Shown here piece by piece: positions 1 through 8,846 of a stretch of 64,000 nucleotides of DNA. Within the stretch, counting starts at the first letter, position 1; each line of letters opens with the position of its first letter. The DNA lies in NCBI RefSeq assembly GCF_042665075.1, contig NZ_JBHTBR010000002.1, positions 1 through 64,000 of the forward strand. The letters run 5' to 3'. The stretch comes from Hirschia litorea (GTDB taxonomy: Bacteria; Pseudomonadota; Alphaproteobacteria; Caulobacterales; Hyphomonadaceae). The notes beneath the pieces were generated by a model. That model was not told where the DNA came from and did no database searches. It saw only the letters and a list, made by a program, of their open reading frames with translations. The position numbers and the translations under genes are program-made.

Positions 1-15
1 ACATCGTTTGTTTGA

Positions 16-92
<77 letters not shown>

Positions 93-110
93 AACTTCTA
101 TAATACTCAA

Positions 111-137
111 AAGCCCGCTATATTTAGCGGGCTTTTT
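111..137 (+). terminator. Intrinsic terminator after tRNA-fMet
   Basis: Perfect 10-bp stem AAGCCCGCTA / TAGCGGGCTT with a 4-base loop, ending in a T run. It lies 18 bases beyond the CCA end of the tRNA. Confidence 0.88.
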
Positions 138-376
138 GCGTTTCTAATTATATCTAAAACTCAACTAAAGGCGAATGCCAAAGACGACAACCGACTAATA
201 CAAACGGCCAATACCCTAATAAGGACAGGAAAATTATATCCAATGATGAAGAGGGGAGGGATTGGCATATCATTTCAAATTAGATATATCATTTGGGGCA
301 ACCTATTAGGTTGGCACTAAAATATTTGACCGCCTTCGAGTTTAGGTGCGAAAGTTGCTCGTCAGAAAGTCCCAAT

Positions 377-1258
377 ATGACTCTTTTAAAATGTTCAACA
401 ATAGTCGTTGAAAACGTTCGTGAAACCGCTGAGCTATACACTCAATGGCTGGAATACGAAATTGTTGATGAATATTTGGTCGATGAAGGCTTGGCGCAGT
501 CTTGGGATGCTCAAAGGTCAGTAGGAGCAAAGTGTGTAGTTTTGCAGCCCTCTTCGAAAGAAGCAGTGTATATTCGTCTCATCGAAGGAAGTCCAGTCAC
601 TAGATATGAACCGATCAGAACCTATGGTTGGGCAGCTACAGAAATTTGCGTTAAAGATGTAGCCAAAGTTCACAATAGAATGAAGGAATCACCTTTTGAA
701 GTTATTGGTGAGCCAAGGGAATTAGATGGCTTTCCTGGAATAAAGCCTATGCAGGTTAAGGGGCCCAATAAAGAAATATTATATCTGACAGAGTTTAGTT
801 CACCGACACCTATTGAGGGCCTGCCAGTTCCTAGGACATTTATTGATAGACCATTTATAATAGTGATGGCGTGTAAAGATTTAAATGCTCAGATAGCTTG
901 GATGAAAGAGGTTTTTGGCTTTGCTATTACAGAGCCAGTTTCAATACAATATACGATGATATCTAAAGCATTTGGGTTAGATATCGCAACAAAACACCCT
1001 ATAGCGGTCGTGAGAGCGGATCGCGCAGATTTTATTGAGTTAGATCAATATCCAACCCAAGCGCAGCATCGTCCTGCAAATGATGGAGAGCTAGTTCCGG
1101 GGGTGGCAATTTGTTCGTTTGAATATGAAGATTTCGAATCTTTGGATAATTATTGGTTCAGTAATCCCGTTATTCGGCATGAATTTCCATATTGTGGAAA
1201 ACGGGTCGGTATTTTAAAGAGCCCAGAAAATGCGTTGTTCGAAATCGTTGAACGTTAA
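377..1258 (+). CDS. VOC (glyoxalase/bleomycin-resistance) family protein
   Basis: A 293-residue protein with two vicinal-oxygen-chelate modules. The first (about residues 5-140) has the VENVRETAELYTQWL opening and the later EILYLTEF strand. The second (about 160-290) has IIVMACKDLNAQIAWMKEVFGF and ends in a GILKSPENALFEIVER strand. VOC proteins are metal-dependent isomerases, dioxygenases or binding proteins; the substrate cannot be read from sequence. The open frame extends upstream to 293, but the domain starts right at ATG 377, so that start is preferred although its ribosome site is weak. The next two genes, on the same strand, are an unknown protein and a ferredoxin reductase, hinting at a catabolic unit. 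Confidence 0.8.
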   Translation: MTLLKCSTIVVENVRETAELYTQWLEYEIVDEYLVDEGLAQSWDAQRSVGAKCVVLQPSSKEAVYIRLIEGSPVTRYEPIRTYGWAATEICVKDVAKVHNRMKESPFEVIGEPRELDGFPGIKPMQVKGPNKEILYLTEFSSPTPIEGLPVPRTFIDRPFIIVMACKDLNAQIAWMKEVFGFAITEPVSIQYTMISKAFGLDIATKHPIAVVRADRADFIELDQYPTQAQHRPANDGELVPGVAICSFEYEDFESLDNYWFSNPVIRHEFPYCGKRVGILKSPENALFEIVER

Positions 1259-1311
1259 TCGCAAAAACTCCCTGCTATAAAAATAGATAATGGACATCAG
1301 AGGAAACGACT

Positions 1312-2037
1312 ATGAAACATAGAAGTATACGAGGAAAAATCCTTTACACGTCTCGTAAACCTGGACGTGAAGGTGAAGAACGGGGACGTGAGTACTTCGC
1401 ATTCAACGTACATGCAGATGGCAAGCGTACGATGACAGCGCAATGCGAAATTGAAGAACCAGACCCAACTGTAATGCGTAACATCGTGTATAGTCTTGAT
1501 GAGAACGATATGCCGATGGATTGCTTCGTTCGTTTAAGCGTTGGTGATGAATTTATGGGTGCGGGGCTATTTCGTATAAAAGACGATGTCGTTGAATGTG
1601 AAAGTTTTGGTCCCTCGATTGGACGGTTGTCACAAACTCAACCAATTGTAGGTGACTTCGATGGATTTGGAACACACCCGATTGCTGGTGATGCCTATCT
1701 AACAAAAAAGATGGATCGCTCACGCGGTCCACATAAACGCAAAATAAGAGTGTTTTTACCTTCACCCGATCACAGAGGTGCTACACCTCCTATGATTGCG
1801 GAGGCAAACTTATTTCTTGAATATGTTGGAGAAGAGCGCGTCGAAGTGAAGGCCGGAACTTTTGATGCCTATCATTATCGCTTCTCTGATGAAGAAGGTG
1901 GTATGGCAACTGATAATGGTGGTCACCCGCCTTATGAAGTTTGGGTAACAGCTGATGATGATGCAATATTCCTTAAAGGCGGAGTCGATGGCTATATGAT
2001 GACTTGGTATGAGTTGGTGGAACTCACAAGAGAATAA
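1312..2037 (+). CDS. Uncharacterised protein with a DUF3108-like tail
   Basis: A 241-residue soluble protein without signal peptide or membrane segment. I do not recognise a named family. The C-terminal part (VEVKAGTFDAYHYRF, then YEVWVTADDDAIFLKG) resembles the beta-sandwich ending of DUF3108-type proteins, where an AGTFD motif precedes a strand describing the product of a conversion; this is only a resemblance. The N-terminus (RGKILYTSRKPGREGEERG) looks like the opening strand of the same fold. It has a strong ribosome site (AGAGGAAA) and lies 53 bases after the VOC gene, so the two are probably cotranscribed. Confidence 0.7.
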   Translation: MKHRSIRGKILYTSRKPGREGEERGREYFAFNVHADGKRTMTAQCEIEEPDPTVMRNIVYSLDENDMPMDCFVRLSVGDEFMGAGLFRIKDDVVECESFGPSIGRLSQTQPIVGDFDGFGTHPIAGDAYLTKKMDRSRGPHKRKIRVFLPSPDHRGATPPMIAEANLFLEYVGEERVEVKAGTFDAYHYRFSDEEGGMATDNGGHPPYEVWVTADDDAIFLKGGVDGYMMTWYELVELTRE

Positions 2038-2086
2038 TTCCAAGAATATTCGTCTTGAATTACGTAATTTAGCAATAACTTAGAAG

Positions 2087-2122
2087 CCGCGGAAACAGAC
2101 TTATGTAGACGCGGTTTTTTTT
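2087..2122 (+). terminator. Possible intrinsic terminator
   Basis: Short CCGCG/CGCGG stem with an 18-base loop, followed by eight T. The stem is weak but the T run is good. It would separate the VOC/unknown pair from the ferredoxin reductase. Confidence 0.45.
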
Positions 2123-2234
2123 GTGCCAAATGTATCGAGTTGAAAATTACTAATTTAACTAAGTCTAGAATGGTTTTGAATGTCTTCAATACCTATCTAA
2201 TGGTATGTGAACGACAGGAATATAAGAGGTCAGA

Positions 2235-3461
2235 ATGTGTAATCGAGTGGTTATTGTAGGTGGCGGGCAGGCTGGTGCACAGGCGACTATGAGTTTGCGT
2301 CAATGGGGGTATGAAGGGGAGATCATATTGCTTAGTGAAGAAGAGCATTTACCCTACCAGCGACCGCCTTTGTCTAAAGCCTATATGAAGGGCGAGATGT
2401 CTGAAGAGCGGCTCTATTTGAAGCAATCGGACTGGTATGAGCAGCATAATGTTTCCGTTCAGCTTAGTACTGCTGTGGAAGCTATAGATAGAACCGATAA
2501 AACAGTGCTTCTAGATAATGGGAAGCAACTTTCATTTGATAGGTTGATCTTGGCGACAGGGTCTAGGCCCCGAAACCTTTCGATGGATGATGTTGAGGGA
2601 TTGGGAAACATTTTCACTTTGAGGGGAATGAAAGACGTAACACTGATAAAGCCGCTGATGAAAGCTGGACAAAAGCTGGTTATTCTAGGTGCGGGATATA
2701 TAGGCTTGGAAGCAGCAGCTGTAGCACGCCAATTAGAACTTGATGTTACCGTATTGGAAATGGCCCCTCGTATTTTAGCGCGCGTGACAGGCCCCGAAAT
2801 AAGCGCTTTCTATACAGCAGAACATAGTCGCCAAGGTGTTGATATTAAAACGCATACGGCATTGAAGACTGTTAAAGGTCTAAATGGCTCAATCTCATCA
2901 ATTATTTTAGATGACGATACTGAGTTACAGGCTGACCTATTGCTGGTGGGAATTGGGGTTTTGCCAAATGAAGAACTCGCCAAGGACGCTGGCATTCTAT
3001 GCGACAATGGTATTGTCGTTGATGAAGATGCATGTACCAGTGACCCTAATGTTTACGCTATAGGAGATTGCGCGCGTAGACCGCTAGTGCATTATAGTCG
3101 AACTGGAAGACTTGAGAGCGTTCATAATGCAATTGAACAAGGTAAGCTTGCAGCAGCTTCTATTCTTGGACGTGATCGTCCTAAAGAAGAATGTCCTTGG
3201 TTTTGGTCAGATCAATATGACTTGAAGCTTCAAATTGCAGGATTATCGCAAGGGTATGACGAGACGGTTGTACGTGGTAATCTTGAAGAGCGAAAATTTG
3301 CTGTTTTTTACCTGAAAAATGGTCAGTTATTAGCTGTAGATGCGGTGAATGCAGCACCTGAATTTTTGGTAGCTAAGAAATTAATACCTTTGGGTATTAA
3401 GTTAGAGCCACATTTGCTTGGCGACGTATCTGTGTCTATGAAGGAGTTTCTACCTAAGTAA
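2235..3461 (+). CDS. FAD-dependent ferredoxin (rubredoxin-type) reductase
   Basis: A 408-residue flavoprotein of the BphA4/ThcD/putidaredoxin-reductase family, which passes electrons from NAD(P)H through FAD to a [2Fe-2S] ferredoxin feeding a P450 or Rieske oxygenase. Visible motifs in order: FAD Rossmann GGGQAGAQA (about 9-17), LPYQRPPLSKAY (about 41-52), LATGSRPR, NAD Rossmann GAGYIGLEAA (about 153-162), the FAD-binding YAIGDCARR (about 275), and the family C-terminal domain beginning near WFWSDQYDLKLQIAG. Length is normal. A good AAGAGGT ribosome site supports the ATG. No ferredoxin or oxygenase partner lies in the window. Confidence 0.9.
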   Translation: MCNRVVIVGGGQAGAQATMSLRQWGYEGEIILLSEEEHLPYQRPPLSKAYMKGEMSEERLYLKQSDWYEQHNVSVQLSTAVEAIDRTDKTVLLDNGKQLSFDRLILATGSRPRNLSMDDVEGLGNIFTLRGMKDVTLIKPLMKAGQKLVILGAGYIGLEAAAVARQLELDVTVLEMAPRILARVTGPEISAFYTAEHSRQGVDIKTHTALKTVKGLNGSISSIILDDDTELQADLLLVGIGVLPNEELAKDAGILCDNGIVVDEDACTSDPNVYAIGDCARRPLVHYSRTGRLESVHNAIEQGKLAAASILGRDRPKEECPWFWSDQYDLKLQIAGLSQGYDETVVRGNLEERKFAVFYLKNGQLLAVDAVNAAPEFLVAKKLIPLGIKLEPHLLGDVSVSMKEFLPK

Positions 3462-3474
3462 GAAAGCCAGAGGG

Positions 3475-4971
3475 TTACACTTGTTCTGCCTCTACTTTGC
3501 CTCTTCCTCGCAACAGGTTGATGCGTTTCTTCATCCAATTTGGGAAAAATACAGCGATCCATCCACCATAAACTATAACACCTACAAGGCTGCTAACGAT
3601 GAGGCGGGGCAGCGCTGACCAGTCCGCCATAAGCTCGCGAGACATCCAGACACAGCAACCCATAATAACAGCGGCAAAAATGGCAGGAAATAGGCCTATA
3701 TAGTGTTTGACTAGGGATAACTTTAAGCGACGCACGACCAGTAAATTGCCACCAATCCCAATAAAGATCCCTGGTACAGCCATTATAATGATGGCCATGT
3801 CTGGCTCTGCATTCTTAAACGCGAGTAAGGCAATTGTTGAAGCGGTAACGGTTATCAACGTGTAGAAAAAAGCAGCCTTATTCATTTCTAGTGCATTCAT
3901 GGAAAGTGAATTAAACCATGAAAGAGGTATAAGCAGAGCTACGATAGCTACAGCTTGCATGAGAGGTCCAACCCCAGCATAGGTTTGAGGCAGAATGACT
4001 GCAACAATATCGTCAGCAACTATCCATAATCCGGTGAATGCGGGAAGAGCGACGAAAGCAGCTGTTTTCATAATTGATAGAAATACTTCTTGTTCTTTTT
4101 CTAAATCACCGCGAACTTTAGACATTAACGGAAACCAGAGGCCCTGAAGCGGAGAGATAATTGGGCCTCGTAGAGATTCGTCAATTCTCTGGGCAGCGCG
4201 CAATAATCCCACGACTTCGGACCCATAGCGCAATCCAAATACCATTGTTGCAATCCTAGGCATGGCTAAGTTTAGGGTTGAAACGATCCAAAGCGGGAAA
4301 AAGCGTTTGGTAAAATCTTTGCTCTCCAGAAGGTCTAAACGGAAGTTTGGGGCCCATTTAGTATGCAAGTATTCAAAGACAATAGAGACAATCAACGTCA
4401 CAATGCGTTGCACGATAAGGGCCCATACTAGCCAAGGCGAAAACGCAACAATTACACCAGCAACGCCTCCAAGGACCGTTCCCAGAATATTCCTTTGAGT
4501 TAGCTCTTTAAAGCCTAGATTTTTCATGATCAGCGCATCCATAACTGCAAGCCATGGGATGGGTAGTAGCATCAAGCCAAATACCGGCATGAACTGCATC
4601 AATAGAGGTGCTTCGTAAACTCTAGCCACAAAGGGGGCAGATATGACAAGCAGCAACATGCTTATAAAAGCAACGGCTTGGAAGCTAAGGAAAGAGGAGT
4701 TTAGATATTTGTTATCGTAGCGCTTTGCTTGAACAATTGCGTCCATACCTGAGTACCGACCTTCAATTGAAACCATATCGGCAACAATTGACGCAAGTGC
4801 GACTACCCCAAATATCTCTGGTGGGAGCCGAGCAGCTAACAATAAGAAGATAAAGAATCCAGCCCCCTGAGACGCAAACGCGTTCAGCAAATTCCACAAT
4901 ATTCCAGATTGCATTGCTTTTGCGACATGCGGTGTCTTTACCGTGTCTTCTTCAGAATTTTCGACAGACAT
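3475..4971 (-). CDS. Polysaccharide flippase (Wzx/MVF family), copy 1
   Basis: A 498-residue integral membrane protein with about 12-14 predicted helices, of the oligosaccharide flippase (MOP/PST) superfamily that moves lipid-linked glycan repeat units across the inner membrane. The N-terminus SGILWNLLNAFASQGAGFFIFLLLAARL and the middle IPWLAVMDALIMKNLGFK pattern are typical. It is the last gene of the minus-strand glycan block, 9 bases after the preceding transferase, and its 3' end abuts the convergent reductase gene with only 13 bases between. It is clearly paralogous to the flippase at 6188-7726, sharing the SQGAGFFIFL, EGRY..MD.I.QA and LLPIPWLAVMDALIM blocks. Confidence 0.9.
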   Translation of the reverse strand: MSVENSEEDTVKTPHVAKAMQSGILWNLLNAFASQGAGFFIFLLLAARLPPEIFGVVALASIVADMVSIEGRYSGMDAIVQAKRYDNKYLNSSFLSFQAVAFISMLLLVISAPFVARVYEAPLLMQFMPVFGLMLLPIPWLAVMDALIMKNLGFKELTQRNILGTVLGGVAGVIVAFSPWLVWALIVQRIVTLIVSIVFEYLHTKWAPNFRLDLLESKDFTKRFFPLWIVSTLNLAMPRIATMVFGLRYGSEVVGLLRAAQRIDESLRGPIISPLQGLWFPLMSKVRGDLEKEQEVFLSIMKTAAFVALPAFTGLWIVADDIVAVILPQTYAGVGPLMQAVAIVALLIPLSWFNSLSMNALEMNKAAFFYTLITVTASTIALLAFKNAEPDMAIIIMAVPGIFIGIGGNLLVVRRLKLSLVKHYIGLFPAIFAAVIMGCCVWMSRELMADWSALPRLIVSSLVGVIVYGGWIAVFFPNWMKKRINLLRGRGKVEAEQV

Positions 4972-4980
4972 TTAAGAGTA

Positions 4981-6120
4981 TTACCGCGTAAGCCAAAGGG
5001 AGGTCATATTCACCAGATGGCGATATGAAGTGGTTAATTTACCTGATTGAAGTGAACTACGAATGAACCATAATTGTCCGCGGCCAATTGTATTCGTGAT
5101 AGCACGACCTATTGGACCAATTTTACGTATCTTTTTCAAGTGTGGTAAGATTGTTTGATCTGATAGAAATTCCTCGCTTCCATACTTTGAGAATAAAATT
5201 TGCCTTAAAGCATTTGTTTCCAAGTCACTTAAGTTATCATTGGGGGAGTCGTGAATGTAGCTTGCACGCTCTAAGTCTTGTAGAGCAAGGTTCCATAGCT
5301 TTTTTCTAGCCATTACCACGCCACGTTGGATGAGTGCTTCGCGTTCTAACGACGGTGGTGTGACTTTTTGCGAGCTATTGGATGTTGAGTAAGCACTAAG
5401 CGGTAGTGAACTATAGAGTTTCGTAAAAAACTGCTTTTCTTCGCTAATCCATCTATCGAATCGTTTATCGGCTGCCAACCCATCTACTCGATCCCCATCA
5501 TGTTGCCGTTGCAAGAAAATAGTCGATTCCGTGCGTTCGGATTTGGTTACTTGTGCAAGTCGAACTAGCATTTCGTAATCTTCTAGACGTGGGTATTCGA
5601 GTGAGAAATTTCCAGCTGCTTCATAGGCTGATTTTCTCACAAGCATACCAGGGTGATGCACGAAAAAATCTTGTAATGTAGTTTGAAAGAACGTTTCACC
5701 GTCGCATTCAGCCCAATATCCACCGTCTTGAATGATACGCTCACCGGTTTTTGCATCTAAATGAAAGCGGTTATAGCGGCCGTAAGCTATGCCTGTATCC
5801 AATTTTCCATCAAGTAATTTGGTCATATCAAGGAGTGCATTGGGGAGGGCAATATCATCATCATCCATAATCCACACGAGTGGATTTTGAACTAGTTTTA
5901 GTGCCTGATTCAGTGTGTCTGCTTTTCCTGTATTGCTTTTTTTTATATATCTTATTTTGTCCGAATAGGCCTGCATTCGTTGGTAGGTATTATCAGTCGA
6001 ACCATCGTCCATCACTAGAATTTCGGCTGGAGGTAGAGTTTGGCCTAGTAGACTCTCTAGAGCTTCAACAAGGAAATCTTCCCGATTGAATGTCGGTAGG
6101 ATGACACTGGTTTTTTCCAT
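4981..6120 (-). CDS. Family 2 glycosyltransferase
   Basis: A 379-residue GT-A fold transferase. The opening TSVILPTFNREDFLVEALESL and the ILVMDDGSTDNT nucleotide-sugar site are standard, followed by WIMDDDDIALPNAL, a DxD-type metal site at about 89-92. The C-terminal 130 residues have no motif I recognise. It should add a sugar to a lipid-linked glycan at the inner membrane. It lies between the two flippases and is spaced 9 bases from the downstream one, so it is probably translationally coupled. Confidence 0.88.
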   Translation of the reverse strand: MEKTSVILPTFNREDFLVEALESLLGQTLPPAEILVMDDGSTDNTYQRMQAYSDKIRYIKKSNTGKADTLNQALKLVQNPLVWIMDDDDIALPNALLDMTKLLDGKLDTGIAYGRYNRFHLDAKTGERIIQDGGYWAECDGETFFQTTLQDFFVHHPGMLVRKSAYEAAGNFSLEYPRLEDYEMLVRLAQVTKSERTESTIFLQRQHDGDRVDGLAADKRFDRWISEEKQFFTKLYSSLPLSAYSTSNSSQKVTPPSLEREALIQRGVVMARKKLWNLALQDLERASYIHDSPNDNLSDLETNALRQILFSKYGSEEFLSDQTILPHLKKIRKIGPIGRAITNTIGRGQLWFIRSSLQSGKLTTSYRHLVNMTSLWLTR

Positions 6121-6187
6121 AGTGAAATGCCTTCTAGAGTTTTATCGTTTCAATATACAGGTATCTGAGGAATCTAGTGCCAACTAC

Positions 6188-7726
6188 CTATAGCGACCCG
6201 TCCGCCGCGTCGATGTTGTCAGGAGATTCTTTGCCGAGAATTGTATTTATCTGGGATTTGGCCCATTTAAGGTGAAAGATACCTAAATACGCTGTATACA
6301 CCACTACGCCTGTCCCTACGGAGCAGATAAGAAGTAGAAGCGTTGGTAGGTCTGCAGCTTGTATTCGAACAAAGTAAAGTGCGATAGCCATTAATGCTGC
6401 ACCGATTATTGCTGGGGCAAGACCCATAATGTGTTCTATGTTGGGAAGTTCTAGTTTCTTGTTGATGTATATCATTCCGCCGATGGAGAGAAAGAGCGTT
6501 GGGAAGGCCAACACAATGATGAGCTCTGAAACTGACAATTGAGGAAGTGCAAACAGCGTAATGATGCACGATATTGTCGTCATGGCTGTGTATATCAGAG
6601 ATTGTTTGTTGAACCCTAGTGAGGACATTGCGATAGGTGTGAACATTGTCAATGGGATCGTTAAAGCGGCCAAAGACATGGATTGTACAATCGGGCCTGT
6701 TCCCGCGTATTTATCTGACAACATTAAGCTTACAAGGTCAGGTGCCACGAACGCCAATCCTGTGAACGCAGGAAGGCAGGTGAAAGTGGCTGATTGCAAA
6801 ATGGATGTGTAAATTCGGCGTTCTTTGGGTTTTTGACCACGCACCTTCGCCATTAATGGGAACCATAATCCCATTAGAGGACTTATTAGTGGGCCATTGA
6901 GGGAATCAATTATTCGGTGAGCAGCTCTGACAAGACCAACAGTATATGCATCAAAACGTAGACCAAATACGAGAGTGGAAACGCGCATGAGGGCTTGGCT
7001 GAGAAGTGCGATTGACCATAATGAGGTGAAGCGTTTTAAAAAATCTTTTGCGTGAAGGCTCAAGCTGAACTGGAATTTAGGTAACCATCGTGTGAAATGA
7101 TATTCCAGTATAATCGCTACTAGAAGCGTGACTATGCGCTGGACTACAAGTGCCCAAATATTCCATGGAGAAAAAGCAACAATAATCCCCGCTACGCCGC
7201 CGATCACTGTTCCACTAATGTTGCGAATTGTTAGTGTCTTGAACCCTAGGTCCCGCATAATCAATGCGTCCATCACAGCAAGCCAAGGAATAGGGAGGAG
7301 GACTAAAGCGAATACGGGTAAAAATTTATTGATTAGCTCTGAATCATAAGCAGCTGCGGCATATGGAGTGGCGATAAAGAGGGCTAGGGAGCATAGAACA
7401 GTTATGAATGTGAAAGACCAAAAACTCGTATTCAGATAGCCGTCGTCAAATTTATCTGCCTGCAGTATTGTATCCATGCAAGCATATCGCCCCTCATTAG
7501 TGATCATATCAGCTAAAATTGTTGAAAGCGCGATTATACCAAAAATCGTGGGGTCAAGTTTTAGCGCAAGAACTAGGAATATAAAAAAACCAGCTCCCTG
7601 CGAAAAGAAGAAGTTGATGAAATTCCACACCATGCCTTTATGCATGGAGGATGATATACTAAATCCTTTTGCCTTCGTATCATCACTCGTTTCTGCCGTT
7701 GGATTACCAGAAGTTCTATCAGTCAT
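6188..7726 (-). CDS. Polysaccharide flippase (Wzx/MVF family), copy 2
   Basis: A 512-residue multi-pass membrane protein of the same family as the gene at 3475-4971. It has a longer soluble N-terminus (about 28 residues rich in T, S, D, K) before GMVWNFINFFFSQGAGFFIFL. Shared blocks include EGRYACMDTILQADKFDDGYLN and ALVLLPIPWLAVMDALIMRDLGF. Having two flippases with one transferase between them suggests either two exported glycans or one duplicated, diverging exporter. Same operon as its neighbours (67 bases to the next gene). Confidence 0.9.
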   Translation of the reverse strand: MTDRTSGNPTAETSDDTKAKGFSISSSMHKGMVWNFINFFFSQGAGFFIFLVLALKLDPTIFGIIALSTILADMITNEGRYACMDTILQADKFDDGYLNTSFWSFTFITVLCSLALFIATPYAAAAYDSELINKFLPVFALVLLPIPWLAVMDALIMRDLGFKTLTIRNISGTVIGGVAGIIVAFSPWNIWALVVQRIVTLLVAIILEYHFTRWLPKFQFSLSLHAKDFLKRFTSLWSIALLSQALMRVSTLVFGLRFDAYTVGLVRAAHRIIDSLNGPLISPLMGLWFPLMAKVRGQKPKERRIYTSILQSATFTCLPAFTGLAFVAPDLVSLMLSDKYAGTGPIVQSMSLAALTIPLTMFTPIAMSSLGFNKQSLIYTAMTTISCIITLFALPQLSVSELIIVLAFPTLFLSIGGMIYINKKLELPNIEHIMGLAPAIIGAALMAIALYFVRIQAADLPTLLLLICSVGTGVVVYTAYLGIFHLKWAKSQINTILGKESPDNIDAADGSL

Positions 7727-7781
7727 GGCATGAACCTAATATCGGTGATGAAGACTATACTGCAGGAGCATAAACACTGTT

Positions 7782-7799
7782 TCACAATTTAGATTGTGA
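7782..7799. repeat. Intercistronic inverted repeat
   Basis: Perfect 7-bp arms TCACAAT / ATTGTGA with a 4-base loop between the GT8 and flippase genes. No T run follows on the minus strand, so it is more likely a processing or stability hairpin, or an operator, than a terminator. Confidence 0.5.
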
Positions 7800-7838
7800 T
7801 AAAGTTTCTATTGGTACGAAAATGGTTAAATAAAGCAC

Positions 7839-8750
7839 TTATGCCTTGAGAGGTAGCCAGCTTAAAAAAGTACGCAAGCGTCTACGAAGGTTTCTAAGCA
7901 ATGTTGCATTTGCACTTTTTGCTACTTCCTTCCAATACGGCGTTTGCTTTAGGTAGGTGTAATATTTCCAAGTGTAGGGGTGGTAGGCATCTTGAGACCA
8001 AGGCTTATTGTGCTCGGTATAGTGAATGATTTTAGGGCGCCTATGTGTAGGCATGTCTTCATCCTTAGCGAAGCATGGTTTGTTTTCATTGCGTACGACC
8101 ATGCGTCGTTGCACATTCCATACTGGATCAATAGAAGTCCATTCGTTCCAAAATGCGATGTTGATAGCATCTTGGTCATTGTATTCCAATTTTCCGGCTT
8201 TATCCCGAACGATTTCAAAAACCGTATCAAAAGCCTTTTTTTCTCTTATTTGCTTGAGGTCTAGCAATAATATCCCCGAATTGAGATAACCTAAATATCT
8301 GGGCGATAAGTCATATTGTTTTGCAAATTCAACTGGATCCACACCAGGATCGAATACTCCGCCGACCATCTTGCCTTTAAGGTCTACATCCCATAACTCG
8401 CGAATATCCCCAGTAACGACAATATCTGCGTCTAAATATACTACTTTCTCAGCAGTACTTGGCGCGAAATCGGGTATAGCTATTCGGTAATATGAAGCTC
8501 GGCTAATATGTCTTTTGCCCTCTAAGGCTAAATATCCCGCTTCAGTGATTTCGTGCCATTCAAAGGTCTGGTTCGGTGCGCAAGAAATCAAATGATCTTT
8601 GTGTTCTTGGGGGAGGCCATCATGAAGGACCAAAAACCGGAAATTCCCACCCGGTGCATTTTTAACGACGGAAGTTAACACCACTGCGAGATGGGGCGCA
8701 AACCGCGCATCAACTCCAAAAGCGATGACATGTTCTGACTGCGTGCTCAT
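7839..8750 (-). CDS. Family 8 glycosyltransferase
   Basis: A 303-residue retaining GT-A transferase of the LPS galactosyl/glucosyl-transferase (RfaI/RfaJ, LgtC) type. Key motifs: the N-terminal FGVDARFAPHLAVVLTS, the metal site KVVYLDADIVVTGDIRELW (DxD at about residues 97-99), YLNSGILLLDL, the NDQDAIN acceptor loop and the late HYTEHNKPW metal ligand. Family members usually extend LPS core or O-chain. It is 88 bases after rfbF on the minus strand, with an inverted repeat between them. Confidence 0.92.
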   Translation of the reverse strand: MSTQSEHVIAFGVDARFAPHLAVVLTSVVKNAPGGNFRFLVLHDGLPQEHKDHLISCAPNQTFEWHEITEAGYLALEGKRHISRASYYRIAIPDFAPSTAEKVVYLDADIVVTGDIRELWDVDLKGKMVGGVFDPGVDPVEFAKQYDLSPRYLGYLNSGILLLDLKQIREKKAFDTVFEIVRDKAGKLEYNDQDAINIAFWNEWTSIDPVWNVQRRMVVRNENKPCFAKDEDMPTHRRPKIIHYTEHNKPWSQDAYHPYTWKYYTYLKQTPYWKEVAKSANATLLRNLRRRLRTFLSWLPLKA

Positions 8751-8800
8751 TTTTATCTTGCCAACTTCGAACGAAAAAAATCTATATTTTGAATAGTAAA

Positions 8801-8836
8801 TCAGTGCTCGAAAAAATAAGGTGAAACGAGCACTGA
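8801..8836. repeat. 10-bp perfect inverted repeat between rfbF and GT8
   Basis: Arms TCAGTGCTCG and CGAGCACTGA separated by 16 A-rich bases. It lies 10 bases beyond the rfbF stop on the minus strand. There is no T run after the stem, so it may stabilise the rfbF message or act as a partial terminator. Confidence 0.6.
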
Positions 8837-8846
8837 TAGTGAGTGT

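Noticed and set aside
7782..7799. A CRP binding site in TCACAAT-N4-ATTGTGA
   Set aside because: The arms point outward compared with the TGTGA-N6-TCACA site, so it is only an inverted repeat.
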